Positions 41,972-51,094 are shown, numbered from the stretch's first letter. The stretch: DNA of 64,000 bases from Candidatus Sulfopaludibacter sp. SbA3 (GCA_945890485.1 CAMDCN010000005.1:248001-312000); one strand, 5' to 3'. Notes: generated by a model not told the origin, from the sequence alone. Program-made: numbers and translations.

Positions 41972-44266
41972 ATGTACTTAATCGTAATTCCGGCGCTGTT
42001 TCTCCTGATCGTTTTTTTTAGTCTGAGAAATCGAGGCGGCTTTGGTAGCCGCGAGGCTATTCTGCTCACATTGGGCGCCGCGGGCGTTCTGGTAGTGACG
42101 AGCACGGAGTTGCTCAGTTTTATGGGTTGGATCAACCGCTGGGCGATCGCCATTTCCTGGCTGCTCTTCGGAATCCTCGGATTGTGGTTGCTGCGGCGCG
42201 TGGCGCGGGTAGAAAAATCAGAAGTCGCTGCCCGTGAGAATACGGAAGTCGGGCTGTTCTGGGGGATCGGCGGAGTAATACTGGCCTTGGTCGCCCTGAC
42301 GGCGCTAAACGCAGCGCCCTCCACCTGGGACGCGATGACCTATCATATGGCCCGCGTGGTCCGATGGTCGTTACAAGGAAGCCTGCAGTTTTATCCCACC
42401 AATGAGCCGCAGCAGTTGTTCCAGCCCCCCTTGGCGGAGTTCTTCATGCTCCACCTGTTCCTGCTGGCTGACTCGGACCGTTTAGTGAATCTGGTGCAGG
42501 TGATCGGGTTCGGCGGATGCGCCGTCGGAGCATCGTTGGTCGCGCGCGAGCTTGGGGCACGGGCAACGGGGCAGGCGTTCGGCGCCTTATTGGTTCTGAC
42601 TTTGCCGCAAGGCATTCTCCAAGCTTCCGGGGCGAAGAATGACTGCTCCCTGGCGCTTTGGCTGATTGCGATGGTCTATGCGGCACTCCGCTTCCTGCGG
42701 ACCGAACGTCGCTTGTGGCTTCTGGCAACCGGCGTCTTTCTGGGACTGGCCGTGCTGACGAAAGGGACGAGCTACGTCTACGGCCCCGGACTGCTGCTGG
42801 GGGTCGCCGGAATGGAGTGGGCCTCCGTGAAGCGCAGCTGGCGGCAACTTTCGATTGCCATGGCCGTCTTAGTTCTGGCGATCAATGCGGGTCACTATGG
42901 GCGCAACATCAAGTTATACGGCTCCCCGCTGGGAAATGGCTATGCGGACGCTGCCAGAAACTACTCATTCCGAAACGAAACCATCAATGTGAAAGTGCTG
43001 TGGGGGAACATCTGGCGTAACCTGGGACTTCATGCCGGCACGCCTGTCCCGTCGTGGAACGCCGCGCTGCAAGCTTCGGCTGAGTCGGTAATTCGAATGA
43101 TGGGTGAAGACCCACAGAACCCGAAGGCTCTTTGGTATGGCAGCCGATTTGCCATTCCGGATCCGGCCCTGCGGGAGAGTGCGGGGGCAAACCCACTGCA
43201 CATGGTGCTCGCGATTGGGAGCATTCTCTGGGTGGTCCTGCGTCGCAGAAAATTCAACCGTGAGCTTCTGTGGTACGCGACCGGAACTTCCGTGGCGTTT
43301 CTGTTGTTCTGCTTACTCCTGCGGTGGCAGCCGTGGCACACCCGGTTGCATTTCAGCTGGTTTGTCGCCACGGCGCCGCTGGCCGCGTGTCTGTTCGATC
43401 GTATGGCTTCCAGGGCTTTGCTCGGGACGATAGCGGGAGTCTTCGTGATCTGGGCAGCGCCAGCGGCAGTCCAGAATCAGGCGCGTCCGCTAGCCTACGG
43501 CGCCAGCGTTCTGAGTGCTCCCTGGAAGGAAAGTCTGTTTGCTGACGCACCGCCGTTTCGATCGAGCTTCGAATCCATCGCCAAAAAAATTATCGCGAGT
43601 CCATGCCGGGATATCGCAGTGGATTCGTCGCAACTGATTTACCTCTATCCGCTCTACGCCTTGCTGGATCCTCTGCATAACAATATGCGGATTCACGAAG
43701 TAGAGGTTGCCAACGAATCGCGCTCGACCGGTGACGCCTCCACTCGAGGTTGTGCGACCGTGTGTTTGGCCTGCGCCAATGTGGCTGCGAATAAAAACAC
43801 GGTTCTGGGGAAAGACGGTTGGTGGTCTGACAAGTCGGGGGACATTATCCTGTATTCGAGCCCAACTGGCGGTATCCTCCGCGAAGGTTGCGGCGTGACC
43901 TTTTCCGACGGTTGGTACGCGCGGGAAAGCTCAGGCCCAACCTGGTGGCGATGGACATCAAAGGGCGGAAAAATCACCGTCACGGCGTCGGACGCAGGCA
44001 AACTGCAACTCACCAGCCCGTTGATCAGCGTCCCGAAGGACAACACCGTCTCCATGCGATGGAACGGCAAGCCGCTGCCCGACATTGCCGTCAAAGGCTC
44101 CACCCTGCTGGATCTACAACTCGACGCTGTCGCCGGACCCAACACCTTGGAAATCGAGAGTCTGAAGCCGGGTGAGCCGATACCGCCGGATACCCGCACC
44201 TTCGCATTGCAGATTCGAGAGATGCAGATCAAAGGGCAGAAAGTGGGGGTCTGTGAAATCCCCTAA
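41972..44266 (+). CDS. GT-C glycosyltransferase-like membrane protein, paralogue with the same C-terminal domain
   Basis: 764 residues. Multiple membrane helices begin at residue 3. The first large periplasmic loop carries STW-D120-AMTY-H125, the WDxMxYH pattern of GT-C family enzymes, followed by VRWSLQG and FQPPLAEFFMLHLF. From about residue 635 a soluble C-terminal part (GWYARESSGPTWWRWTSKGG to PPDTRTFALQIREMQIKGQ, ending CEIP) matches the end of the preceding protein in order and spacing. Likely transfers sugars in surface-glycan assembly. It overlaps the aldolase gene by 14 bases, so it is tied to the sugar cluster downstream. Confidence 0.75.
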   Translation: MYLIVIPALFLLIVFFSLRNRGGFGSREAILLTLGAAGVLVVTSTELLSFMGWINRWAIAISWLLFGILGLWLLRRVARVEKSEVAARENTEVGLFWGIGGVILALVALTALNAAPSTWDAMTYHMARVVRWSLQGSLQFYPTNEPQQLFQPPLAEFFMLHLFLLADSDRLVNLVQVIGFGGCAVGASLVARELGARATGQAFGALLVLTLPQGILQASGAKNDCSLALWLIAMVYAALRFLRTERRLWLLATGVFLGLAVLTKGTSYVYGPGLLLGVAGMEWASVKRSWRQLSIAMAVLVLAINAGHYGRNIKLYGSPLGNGYADAARNYSFRNETINVKVLWGNIWRNLGLHAGTPVPSWNAALQASAESVIRMMGEDPQNPKALWYGSRFAIPDPALRESAGANPLHMVLAIGSILWVVLRRRKFNRELLWYATGTSVAFLLFCLLLRWQPWHTRLHFSWFVATAPLAACLFDRMASRALLGTIAGVFVIWAAPAAVQNQARPLAYGASVLSAPWKESLFADAPPFRSSFESIAKKIIASPCRDIAVDSSQLIYLYPLYALLDPLHNNMRIHEVEVANESRSTGDASTRGCATVCLACANVAANKNTVLGKDGWWSDKSGDIILYSSPTGGILREGCGVTFSDGWYARESSGPTWWRWTSKGGKITVTASDAGKLQLTSPLISVPKDNTVSMRWNGKPLPDIAVKGSTLLDLQLDAVAGPNTLEIESLKPGEPIPPDTRTFALQIREMQIKGQKVGVCEIP

Positions 44267-45299
44267 CGAAACTCCGTCGACGCTGCCAAAACTCGTCACG
44301 GAGTTGGCGAGCTGGTCCGCACGATACGGCGCCGACCGGATGCTAACGCAGGGCGCCGGTGGAAACACCTCCGTGAAGGATGGTGATTGGCTCTGGGTCA
44401 AGGCCTCCGGCGCATGGCTGGAGCACGCGGAGGAACGCGAAATATTCGTCCCAGCACCCGTCGCCACCATCCTCGCCGGACTGAGCGCCAACGAAGACCG
44501 GAAGGCCGAATGGACGACCCCGGGCGGTCGGCTGCTGCGGTCCTCCATCGAGACCAGTCTGCACGCGGTGGTGCCTGACCGTTGGGTATTTCATCTCCAT
44601 ACGGTGGCATCCATGCTTTGGTCAGCTATTGACGGCGGGCGGACGGCCGTGGCCGACCGGCTGCAGGGGCTCCCGTGGGAGTGGGTACGGTACGACCGCC
44701 CCGGTCTGCCGTTGACCCGGGCAATCGTCGAACGGCTCGGCAGCAAGCCACAAGTGCTGCTTCTCGAGAATCATGGTCTGGTGGTGAGCGGGGCTTCTTG
44801 TCCCGAAGTCGATGAACTGCTCTGGGATACCGAACAACGCCTGGCGTTGCCGGCTCGTCCCGTGCCAGCCGTTCACTTGGAGGCCCTCCGCGCCGCCGCG
44901 CCGGCGGGCTACCATCCTGCCTTGTACGCCGACGCCCACTGGTGCGCCACCGACTCAGATTCGTTTGAGGCCGCCACCATGGGGATGCCCGCTCCCGACT
45001 TCGCCGTCTTCCTCGGTGCACGGTTAGTCGGCGTCCGGAGCGGCCAATCAATTGCCGCAGCCGCGGATCTCTACCGGCGCGAGTTTGGCCTGGAGCCAGC
45101 GGTGTTCCTGGTCGAAGGCCACGGCGCCTTGGTGCGCGACTCTGTCGGCGACAACGGCGAGCAGATGTTGGAGGCTCTCGGACGGATGCTGGTTCGGCTT
45201 CCGGAGAACGCTAAGCTAACCTATCTCCCGATCCCGGAAATTCTCGGGCTGCTAGACTGGGATGCGGAAAAATACAGGCAATCGCTGATAAAGGAATAG
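44253..45299 (+). CDS. Class II aldolase/adducin family protein
   Basis: 348 residues from GTG 44253, preceded by a G-rich Shine-Dalgarno-like stretch, overlapping the upstream gene by 14 bases. The fold's signature residues are visible: GAGGNTS (34-40) for phosphate binding, SSI-E100, VFHLHT with H114 and H116, and LEN-H174-G, giving the zinc-binding set (two early His and the later His). The C-terminal about 150 residues (PDFAVFLGARLVGVRSGQ, VFLVEGHGALVRDSV) are an addition beyond the roughly 220-residue class II aldolases. Predicted metal-dependent aldolase or isomerase of a sugar phosphate; the product would feed the adjacent isomerase and nucleotidyltransferase steps. Substrate is inferred. 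Confidence 0.82.
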   Translation: MKSPNETPSTLPKLVTELASWSARYGADRMLTQGAGGNTSVKDGDWLWVKASGAWLEHAEEREIFVPAPVATILAGLSANEDRKAEWTTPGGRLLRSSIETSLHAVVPDRWVFHLHTVASMLWSAIDGGRTAVADRLQGLPWEWVRYDRPGLPLTRAIVERLGSKPQVLLLENHGLVVSGASCPEVDELLWDTEQRLALPARPVPAVHLEALRAAAPAGYHPALYADAHWCATDSDSFEAATMGMPAPDFAVFLGARLVGVRSGQSIAAAADLYRREFGLEPAVFLVEGHGALVRDSVGDNGEQMLEALGRMLVRLPENAKLTYLPIPEILGLLDWDAEKYRQSLIKE

Positions 45300-45302
45300 T
45301 TA

Positions 45303-46967
45303 ATGCAGATCATTGTCCCGATGTCGGGTTTCGGGGAGCGATTCCGTCGGGCCGGCTATAGCGTACCGAAACCACTGATCGAGGTTGACGGCAAGCCAAT
45401 CATCGCGCACGTGATCGATCTCTTTCCCGGTGAGACGGATTTTGTCTTTATCTGTAACCAGGATCATCTGGATCACCCTGGGTACCGGATGGCTGAGATC
45501 CTGCAACACTACTGTCCCACCGGCCGGATCGCCGGCATCGCGCCGCACAAGCTCGGGCCTGTATACGCAGTCAGCCAGGTGGCGGACCTGATCGACGATG
45601 GCCGCCCGGTGATTGTCAATTACTGCGATTTCACGGCCTACTGGGACTGGTCTGATTTCCGTGCTTTTGTGGCGGAAACCAAGTGCGATGGCTGCATTCC
45701 GTCGTATCGCAACTTCCATCCGCATATGCTGCAGTCCACTTCGTTTGCCTATACCCGCAACGAGGACCTTTGGGTCACCGCGATCCAGGAGAAGCAACCC
45801 TATACGGACCGTCCGCTGGAGGAGTTCGCCTCCAGCGGCACTTACTATTTTTCGTCAGGCGCGCGGATGAAACGCTGCTTCCGCGAGACGATGGAGCGCC
45901 AACTCGCCCTGAATGGCGAGTACTATGTCAGCTTGGCTTACCTGCCGCTGATTGAAGCCGGCGACGCGATTGCCATTTACGAATTGCAGCATTTCATGCA
46001 ATGGGGCACTCCGGATGACTTGGCGCAGTATCTACGGTGGTCCGCGGTGTTCCGAAAATTGGCGGAAGATCAGCAGCAGCCGGAGCAGTTTCCGCGAGTC
46101 GGAAGCGTGGTGCTGCCAATGGCTGGCGCCGGGCAGCGATTTGCGGATCAGGGCTACGAGCTACCCAAGCCGCTGATACCGGTTAGCGGACGCCCAATGG
46201 TTGTCCAAGCGGCTCACGACCTGCCTGGGGCCATGGAGTATGCGTTCGTACTGCGCCGCGACTTGCCCCATTTGGCTGAGATTCAGCGTGCTCTCTCGGA
46301 TAACTTCCCCGCGTGCACTCAGGTGGTTTTGGAACAGTTGACTGACGGTCAGGCCCGCACCGCACTGTTCGGTCTTGACGCGGTTGATGAATCCGCGCCC
46401 GTCACCATTGGCGCCTGTGACAACGGCATGCTCTACGATCGGGCGGCGTTTCAGCAACTGCAGTCGGATCCCGCAATCGACGTGATCGTGTGGGGCATGA
46501 CCGGCCATCCCGGAGCGGCGCAGCATCCTCGCATGTACGGTTGGATCGACGCTGAGGACGGCTGGGTGCGCGAGGTGTCCGTGAAAGTGCCGCTCAAAAA
46601 TCCGGCCACCGACCCGGCCGTCGTCGGCACCTTCACCTTTCGCCGCGGCAGCGATTTCCGGGCGGCCACCGAGCGAATGATCGCCCGAAATGCTCGCGTG
46701 AACGGTGAACTCTACATCGATACCTGCATCAATGATGCGATCGCCATCGGACTCCGTTGCCGTCTCTTCCTGCTCGATTACTACATCGGCTGGGGTACGC
46801 CGGACGACTTGCGAACGTTTGAATACTGGCAGAGCTGCTTCCATAAGTGGGCCGGTCATCCCTACCGCCTCGAATCGGATGCCCGGGTTGATCCTGCCGC
46901 GTTGTCCGAGTTGTCGGCTCGCTTCGCGCCCGTCAAGCCGGCCCGGCCAGCGAGGATTCCTCGATGA
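45303..46967 (+). CDS. Fused tandem sugar-phosphate nucleotidyltransferase
   Basis: 554 residues; an AAGGAA-type ribosome binding site precedes ATG 45303. The protein is two homologous nucleotidyltransferase domains in a row. Half one opens with PMSGFGERFRRAGYSVPKPL (6-25) and ends with FMQWGTPDDL (231-240). Half two opens with PMAGAGQRFADQGYELPKPL (272-291) and ends with YIGWGTPDDL (about 494-503). Both keep the G-x-G-x-R-F and the PKPL Lys loop that hold the nucleotide. A metal-binding Asp lies at YCDF (D109) in half one and GACDNG in half two. Usual members are single-domain, about 250 residues. Two different sugars, or a chimeric dimer, are possible. Confidence 0.85.
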   Translation: MQIIVPMSGFGERFRRAGYSVPKPLIEVDGKPIIAHVIDLFPGETDFVFICNQDHLDHPGYRMAEILQHYCPTGRIAGIAPHKLGPVYAVSQVADLIDDGRPVIVNYCDFTAYWDWSDFRAFVAETKCDGCIPSYRNFHPHMLQSTSFAYTRNEDLWVTAIQEKQPYTDRPLEEFASSGTYYFSSGARMKRCFRETMERQLALNGEYYVSLAYLPLIEAGDAIAIYELQHFMQWGTPDDLAQYLRWSAVFRKLAEDQQQPEQFPRVGSVVLPMAGAGQRFADQGYELPKPLIPVSGRPMVVQAAHDLPGAMEYAFVLRRDLPHLAEIQRALSDNFPACTQVVLEQLTDGQARTALFGLDAVDESAPVTIGACDNGMLYDRAAFQQLQSDPAIDVIVWGMTGHPGAAQHPRMYGWIDAEDGWVREVSVKVPLKNPATDPAVVGTFTFRRGSDFRAATERMIARNARVNGELYIDTCINDAIAIGLRCRLFLLDYYIGWGTPDDLRTFEYWQSCFHKWAGHPYRLESDARVDPAALSELSARFAPVKPARPARIPR

Positions 46968-47680
46968 CGCCCAGGCTCTCGGTGGTCATTCCTGCCTACA
47001 ATGAAGCCAAGAATCTACCGCTGCTGCTCGAACGGGCGGCGGCATCGCTCGCCCGGCCCGATGTCGAACTCCTGATCGTCAACAATGGCTCCAAAGACGA
47101 TTCGGAAGCTGTACTGGCCGAACTACTGCCCCGCTATCCGTTCGCCCGCAGCGTCAATGTGCCCGTCAACCAAGGGTATGGATTCGGCATTCTGAGCGGC
47201 CTTCGCGCCGCCGCGGGTGAAGTGCTGGCCTGGACCCACGCCGACAACCAAACCGATCCCGGCGACACCATCCGAGGCTTGGAACGCTTTGACAAGGCCG
47301 CCGATCCCACGCGGCTTTTCGTCAAAGGCCGGCGGTCCGGCCGTCCCCCCGCCGATGTCCTCTTCACGTTTGGGATGTCGGTGTTCGAAACGGTGCTGAT
47401 GGGCAAGTCGATGTCGGATATCAACGCGCAACCCACCATGTTTCACCGTAAGTTTTGGGAGACCTGGACACGCCCTCCGCATGATTTCTCCCTCGATCTC
47501 TACGCCTACTATCTGGCCCGGCGGGCGGGCTTGACCGTCGAACGGGTGCCTGTGCACTTCGGGCAACGGGCGCATGGCGTGTCCCATTGGAACGTCAACT
47601 GGCAGGGCAAAGTGAAGTTCATCCGGCGTACGCTGGACTATAGTTTTCAACTCAAGCGAGAGCTAAAGGAGCTGGCGTGA
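46964..47680 (+). CDS. Family 2 glycosyltransferase
   Basis: 238 residues, overlapping the previous stop by four bases. GT-A fold: LSVVIPAYNEAKNLPLLLE (6-24), LLIVNNGSKDDS, and LAWTHADNQTDPGDT, in which HAD stands at the DxD position. An SDINAQPTMFHRKFWE stretch forms the acceptor side. Length suggests a soluble or membrane-associated dolichol-phosphate-mannose-synthase-like enzyme without its C-terminal membrane helices. Predicted to transfer the sugar nucleotide made by the preceding gene to a lipid or glycan acceptor. The GDPD-like gene starts on its stop codon. Confidence 0.88.
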   Translation: MTPRLSVVIPAYNEAKNLPLLLERAAASLARPDVELLIVNNGSKDDSEAVLAELLPRYPFARSVNVPVNQGYGFGILSGLRAAAGEVLAWTHADNQTDPGDTIRGLERFDKAADPTRLFVKGRRSGRPPADVLFTFGMSVFETVLMGKSMSDINAQPTMFHRKFWETWTRPPHDFSLDLYAYYLARRAGLTVERVPVHFGQRAHGVSHWNVNWQGKVKFIRRTLDYSFQLKRELKELA

Positions 47681-48264
47681 ACATCATTCGCCACCGGAGA
47701 AATACGCGCAGCGAACTGGAGCAGACGCCGCGCCAATACGGAATCGAGATCGATATCCGCAGCCAAGGCAGTGACCTGATCCTCCACCACGACGCCTTCG
47801 TGCCGGGCGAACGCTTTGACGACTGGCTCGACTCGTTCCAGCACGGAACGCTGATCCTGAACGTTAAGGAGGAAGGCCTCGAAGACCGCGTGCTCAGTCT
47901 CATGAAGCAACGGGGAATCGACGACTTCTTCTTCCTGGATCAATCGTTCCCCTTTCTCATCAAGACCGCCCGCACGGGGGAGAGCCGCTGCGCCGTCCGC
48001 ATCTCTGAATTTGAGTCCATTGAAACCTGCATGTCTTTGGCCGGGATGGTCGACTGGGTTTGGGTGGATTGCTTCACGAAATTTCCCTTGTCGACCAGCG
48101 ATGCGCTCCGGCTTCGTGAGGCGGGTTTCAAGCTCTGCCTCGTTTCGCCGGAACTCCAAGGCCGCACGGCGCCGGAAGAGATCGCCTCCATGCGCTCGTT
48201 GCTCGCCGAGCGCGGCATCACGGCAGATGCCGTATGTACTAAGACTCCAGAGCTATGGGGCTAA
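47677..48264 (+). CDS. GDPD-like TIM-barrel protein
   Basis: 195 residues with GTG start overlapping the previous TGA (GTGA). It has pieces of the glycerophosphodiester phosphodiesterase pattern: an early H6, GIEIDIR (E24, D26), LILHHDAF (H37-H38) and LILNVKEEG. Full GDPD enzymes are about 250 residues; here the HRG motif is RHRR and the ENT triad is weak, so activity could have changed. VDWVWVDCFTKFPLS provides a late strand. In this cluster it might cleave a phosphodiester-linked intermediate or be a sugar-phosphate binding barrel. It overlaps the next gene by 10 bases. A role in the pathway is inferred from position only. Confidence 0.6.
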   Translation: MNIIRHRRNTRSELEQTPRQYGIEIDIRSQGSDLILHHDAFVPGERFDDWLDSFQHGTLILNVKEEGLEDRVLSLMKQRGIDDFFFLDQSFPFLIKTARTGESRCAVRISEFESIETCMSLAGMVDWVWVDCFTKFPLSTSDALRLREAGFKLCLVSPELQGRTAPEEIASMRSLLAERGITADAVCTKTPELWG

Positions 48265-50339
48265 CGCTGCGCCAGTTGGCAACGAACCCGTTGTTCGTGG
48301 CCGGTGTTCTGATTCGGCTGTTGCTGCTCATTGTCGCCGCACCCGATGTGCAGAGCAAATGGTTCGTTCCGTTTCTCCGCGAAGCGCTGGTCCATCCGTC
48401 CATTGATCCCTGGTCGACTCACTTGGCGCTCGGCGGCGATCCGATGGGTTTCCCCTACGGGCCCGTGATGTACATTCTCCACGCCCCGTTGGTTTGGGTC
48501 GGCGATTTGATCGACCAGGCGGTGGGCACGGATTGCTACGCCGGCATGGGCTTTGGATTGACGATTCTCGGCTTGGACGTTGGTTGCCTGCTCTTGCTCG
48601 AAAAGCTCCTGAAGGTGCCAGCCCATCGGCTTCTCCTTCCCTACTGGCTCTCGCCCATCGTCATCTACATCTGCTACTGGCACGGGCAGACGGACATGGT
48701 GCCGGTGTACCTGCTTCTGTCGTCGCTGTACTTTCTCCAGCGCCTGCGTGTCGAGTACGCCGGTGCAGCGTTGGCCCTGGCCATGGCCGCCAAGCTGAGC
48801 ATGCTGTTGCCGCTGCCATTCCTGTGCGTCTACTTTCTTCGCAACAAGCGGAACCGTTGGGGATTAAGCCGGTTTTTGGCGTGGACCGTCGGCGGCTGGC
48901 TGCTGATTCAAGGGCCGTTCCTGTTCTCCCCGGGCGTCCATCGCATGGTCCTGCAGAGCCCGGAGATTCAGAAGATATACCGTGTCGCGATTTCGATTGG
49001 CGACAATCACTCCGTCTATATCCTGCCGCTCACCTATCTTCTGCTGGTGTATGTCGCATGGCGCATTGGCCGAATGAGCTTCGACCTCATGTTTGCGTTC
49101 CTGGGCATGTCCTTTTTCCTGGTGCTACTACTGGCGCCCGCCTCCATCGGGTGGTTCTTGTGGACCGTTCCGTTTCTAGTGGCGCATCAGGTATCGGGCG
49201 GACCGTCCTCCGTGCTTCTGGTCGCCACCTTCTCTGGACTTCTAATCGGCTTTCATCTGGTCAACTCCACCGGGGCGTACGTTCGATGGATCGATCTCGA
49301 TTTGACCGGTCCGTTGTTGCAAGGTGTCGCCGCCAACGGGAAGCACCTGCAGTCTCTCTGGCTCACCGCCATGACCGGCGTCGGCGGCGTCCTCAGTATG
49401 CGGATGCTGCGCGAAGGGGTACAGCGGAATGACTACTACCGCCTCAGCCGGCGTCCTCTGGCGATAGGCATCGCCGGTGATTCTGGCGCCGGCAAAGACA
49501 CATTGAATCGGGCCCTGGCTGGCCTGTTCGGCGACGATTCCGTTGTCAATGTATCAGGTGATGACTACCACCTTTGGGATCGGCATGCGCCCATGTGGCA
49601 AGCATTCACGCATCTGAATCCGCAGGCCAACGACCTCATGGCGTTCTCTCGCGATGTGCTCGCGCTGATGGATGGCAAGCCGATCTTGTGCCGCCACTAC
49701 GACCATAAGGCCGGAAGGTTCACGAAGGCGGCGGTCGTACAGAACAACGACGTAATTCTCGTCAGCGGATTGCACGCGCTTTATGTCCCGGCCCTCGCGG
49801 AACGTTTCGATGTGCAAATCTTTCTGGCGATGAACGAGGAATTGCGCCGGTATTTTAAGATCCGCCGCGATGTGTATGAGCGTGGGCACGACCCGGTCAA
49901 GGTCCTTGAGTCCATTGAGCGACGCCGCGCGGATACCGAGCGCTTCATCAATCCGCAGGAAGCCATAGCTGGTCTCGTCTTTTCGCTTGAGCCCACCATC
50001 CCGGAGCAATTGGATCTGCGGCGGGCCGAAGAACCCGCGCTGCATCTGCGCGTCCGCATCCGGCGGGCCCTCTACTATGACCGCTTGGTGCGCGTCCTGA
50101 TTGGACTTTGCGGGCTGCATGTCGATATTGAAATGCTCGGCCCCAACGAAGGCGTCACCTTGATGATCGATGGCGAGATTGGCAAGGAAGACATCGCGCT
50201 CGCCGCGGGGCAATTGGTTCCTGAAGTGGAAGAGTTACTGGCAGTCGAGCCCAATTGGGAGGACAACATGATGGGAATCATGCAGCTGATTACGCTGTTT
50301 CATCTGACCGAGGTCATTCGGGCGAGGGCGGCGGAATGA
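48255..50339 (+). CDS. GT-C-like membrane protein fused to a uridine-kinase/phosphoribulokinase-like domain
   Basis: 694 residues. Residues 1 to about 385 are a polytopic membrane domain (LFVAGVLIRLLLLIVAAPD; the first loop has DPWSTHLALGGDPMGFPYGPVMYIL, then YWHGQTDMVPVYLLLSSLYFL), like mannosyltransferase-type GT-C proteins. Residues about 398-694 are a P-loop kinase of the uridine kinase/phosphoribulokinase type: G408-DSGAGKDT-416, VNVSGDDYHLWDRH (D for base catalysis), KPILCRHYDHKAGRF, and VILVSGLHALYVP. I know of no common protein joining these. It may phosphorylate a sugar on the inside and use it as, or hand it to, a donor for membrane transfer. The stop overlaps the HAD gene. Confidence 0.8.
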   Translation: MGLTLRQLATNPLFVAGVLIRLLLLIVAAPDVQSKWFVPFLREALVHPSIDPWSTHLALGGDPMGFPYGPVMYILHAPLVWVGDLIDQAVGTDCYAGMGFGLTILGLDVGCLLLLEKLLKVPAHRLLLPYWLSPIVIYICYWHGQTDMVPVYLLLSSLYFLQRLRVEYAGAALALAMAAKLSMLLPLPFLCVYFLRNKRNRWGLSRFLAWTVGGWLLIQGPFLFSPGVHRMVLQSPEIQKIYRVAISIGDNHSVYILPLTYLLLVYVAWRIGRMSFDLMFAFLGMSFFLVLLLAPASIGWFLWTVPFLVAHQVSGGPSSVLLVATFSGLLIGFHLVNSTGAYVRWIDLDLTGPLLQGVAANGKHLQSLWLTAMTGVGGVLSMRMLREGVQRNDYYRLSRRPLAIGIAGDSGAGKDTLNRALAGLFGDDSVVNVSGDDYHLWDRHAPMWQAFTHLNPQANDLMAFSRDVLALMDGKPILCRHYDHKAGRFTKAAVVQNNDVILVSGLHALYVPALAERFDVQIFLAMNEELRRYFKIRRDVYERGHDPVKVLESIERRRADTERFINPQEAIAGLVFSLEPTIPEQLDLRRAEEPALHLRVRIRRALYYDRLVRVLIGLCGLHVDIEMLGPNEGVTLMIDGEIGKEDIALAAGQLVPEVEELLAVEPNWEDNMMGIMQLITLFHLTEVIRARAAE

Positions 50340-51094
50340 GCCTGGAGATTCGTCAACCGCAGCGCTTGCAAGAGCGGCCCGCCGTCGTGTTGTTCGATCT
50401 GGACAACACTCTCTACGCCTACGACCCCGCGCATGCCGCCGGAATGTCGGCCACAAAGAAGAAAGCTTGCCGCCTCGTGGGTTGCACCGACGAAGCGTTC
50501 GATGAGTTCTTCGATAAAGCCCGGCAGGACGTGAAGGAGCAGTTGGGCAGCAATGGCGCGGCCCACAGCCGGTTGTTGTACTTCCATCGCATGGTGGAAC
50601 TGCTGGGCATGAGGTCACAGCCGCTCCTCGCGCTTGATCTGGAGCAGACCTACTGGCGTACCTTTCTAGGCGCTTCGCAGCTATTTCCGGACGTCAAAGA
50701 GTTTTTGGATGAATTGCGGAGCGCCGGAGTGATCACGGGTTTGGTGACGGACCTCACCACACAAATTCAATTCCGCAAGCTCATCTATTTTGGGCTGGAC
50801 CACTCGTTTGACTACGTTGTGACGTCCGAAGAGGCCGGATCGGAAAAGCCATCGGCGGCCCCATACGCCCTGATTCGTCGAAAGCTCGGCGGAAACACCG
50901 GAACAATCTGGATGATCGGCGATAACGGAAAAACCGACATCGCGGGATCGCGCGAACATATGAACGCAGTCACTCTACAAAAGCGCCATTCCGGCGTGAA
51001 GATTGAGGCTGGCGAGCGCGCGGCGGACCTTGTATTCGATGATTTCGGCGATTTGCGGCGTGTCTTCTCAAAATTCGGGGCAGACCGTGGGTAA
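50336..51094 (+). CDS. HAD-family phosphatase (pyrimidine 5'-nucleotidase-like)
   Basis: 252 residues from ATG 50336, overlapping the kinase-fusion stop (ATGA); the frame is open upstream but there overlaps the fusion gene. HAD motifs are complete: D21-L-D23-N-T25 (motif I), GLVTDLT (motif II Thr), SEKPSAAPYALI (motif III Lys), and GDNGKTDIAG (motif IV). The helical cap is C1-type. The subgroup is that of 5'-nucleotidase/beta-phosphoglucomutase-like phosphatases, not the histidinol-phosphatase-like GmhB family. It probably removes a phosphate from a sugar bisphosphate of the adjacent pathway. Followed by the GmhA-type gene after 29 bases. Confidence 0.85.
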   Translation: MSLEIRQPQRLQERPAVVLFDLDNTLYAYDPAHAAGMSATKKKACRLVGCTDEAFDEFFDKARQDVKEQLGSNGAAHSRLLYFHRMVELLGMRSQPLLALDLEQTYWRTFLGASQLFPDVKEFLDELRSAGVITGLVTDLTTQIQFRKLIYFGLDHSFDYVVTSEEAGSEKPSAAPYALIRRKLGGNTGTIWMIGDNGKTDIAGSREHMNAVTLQKRHSGVKIEAGERAADLVFDDFGDLRRVFSKFGADRG

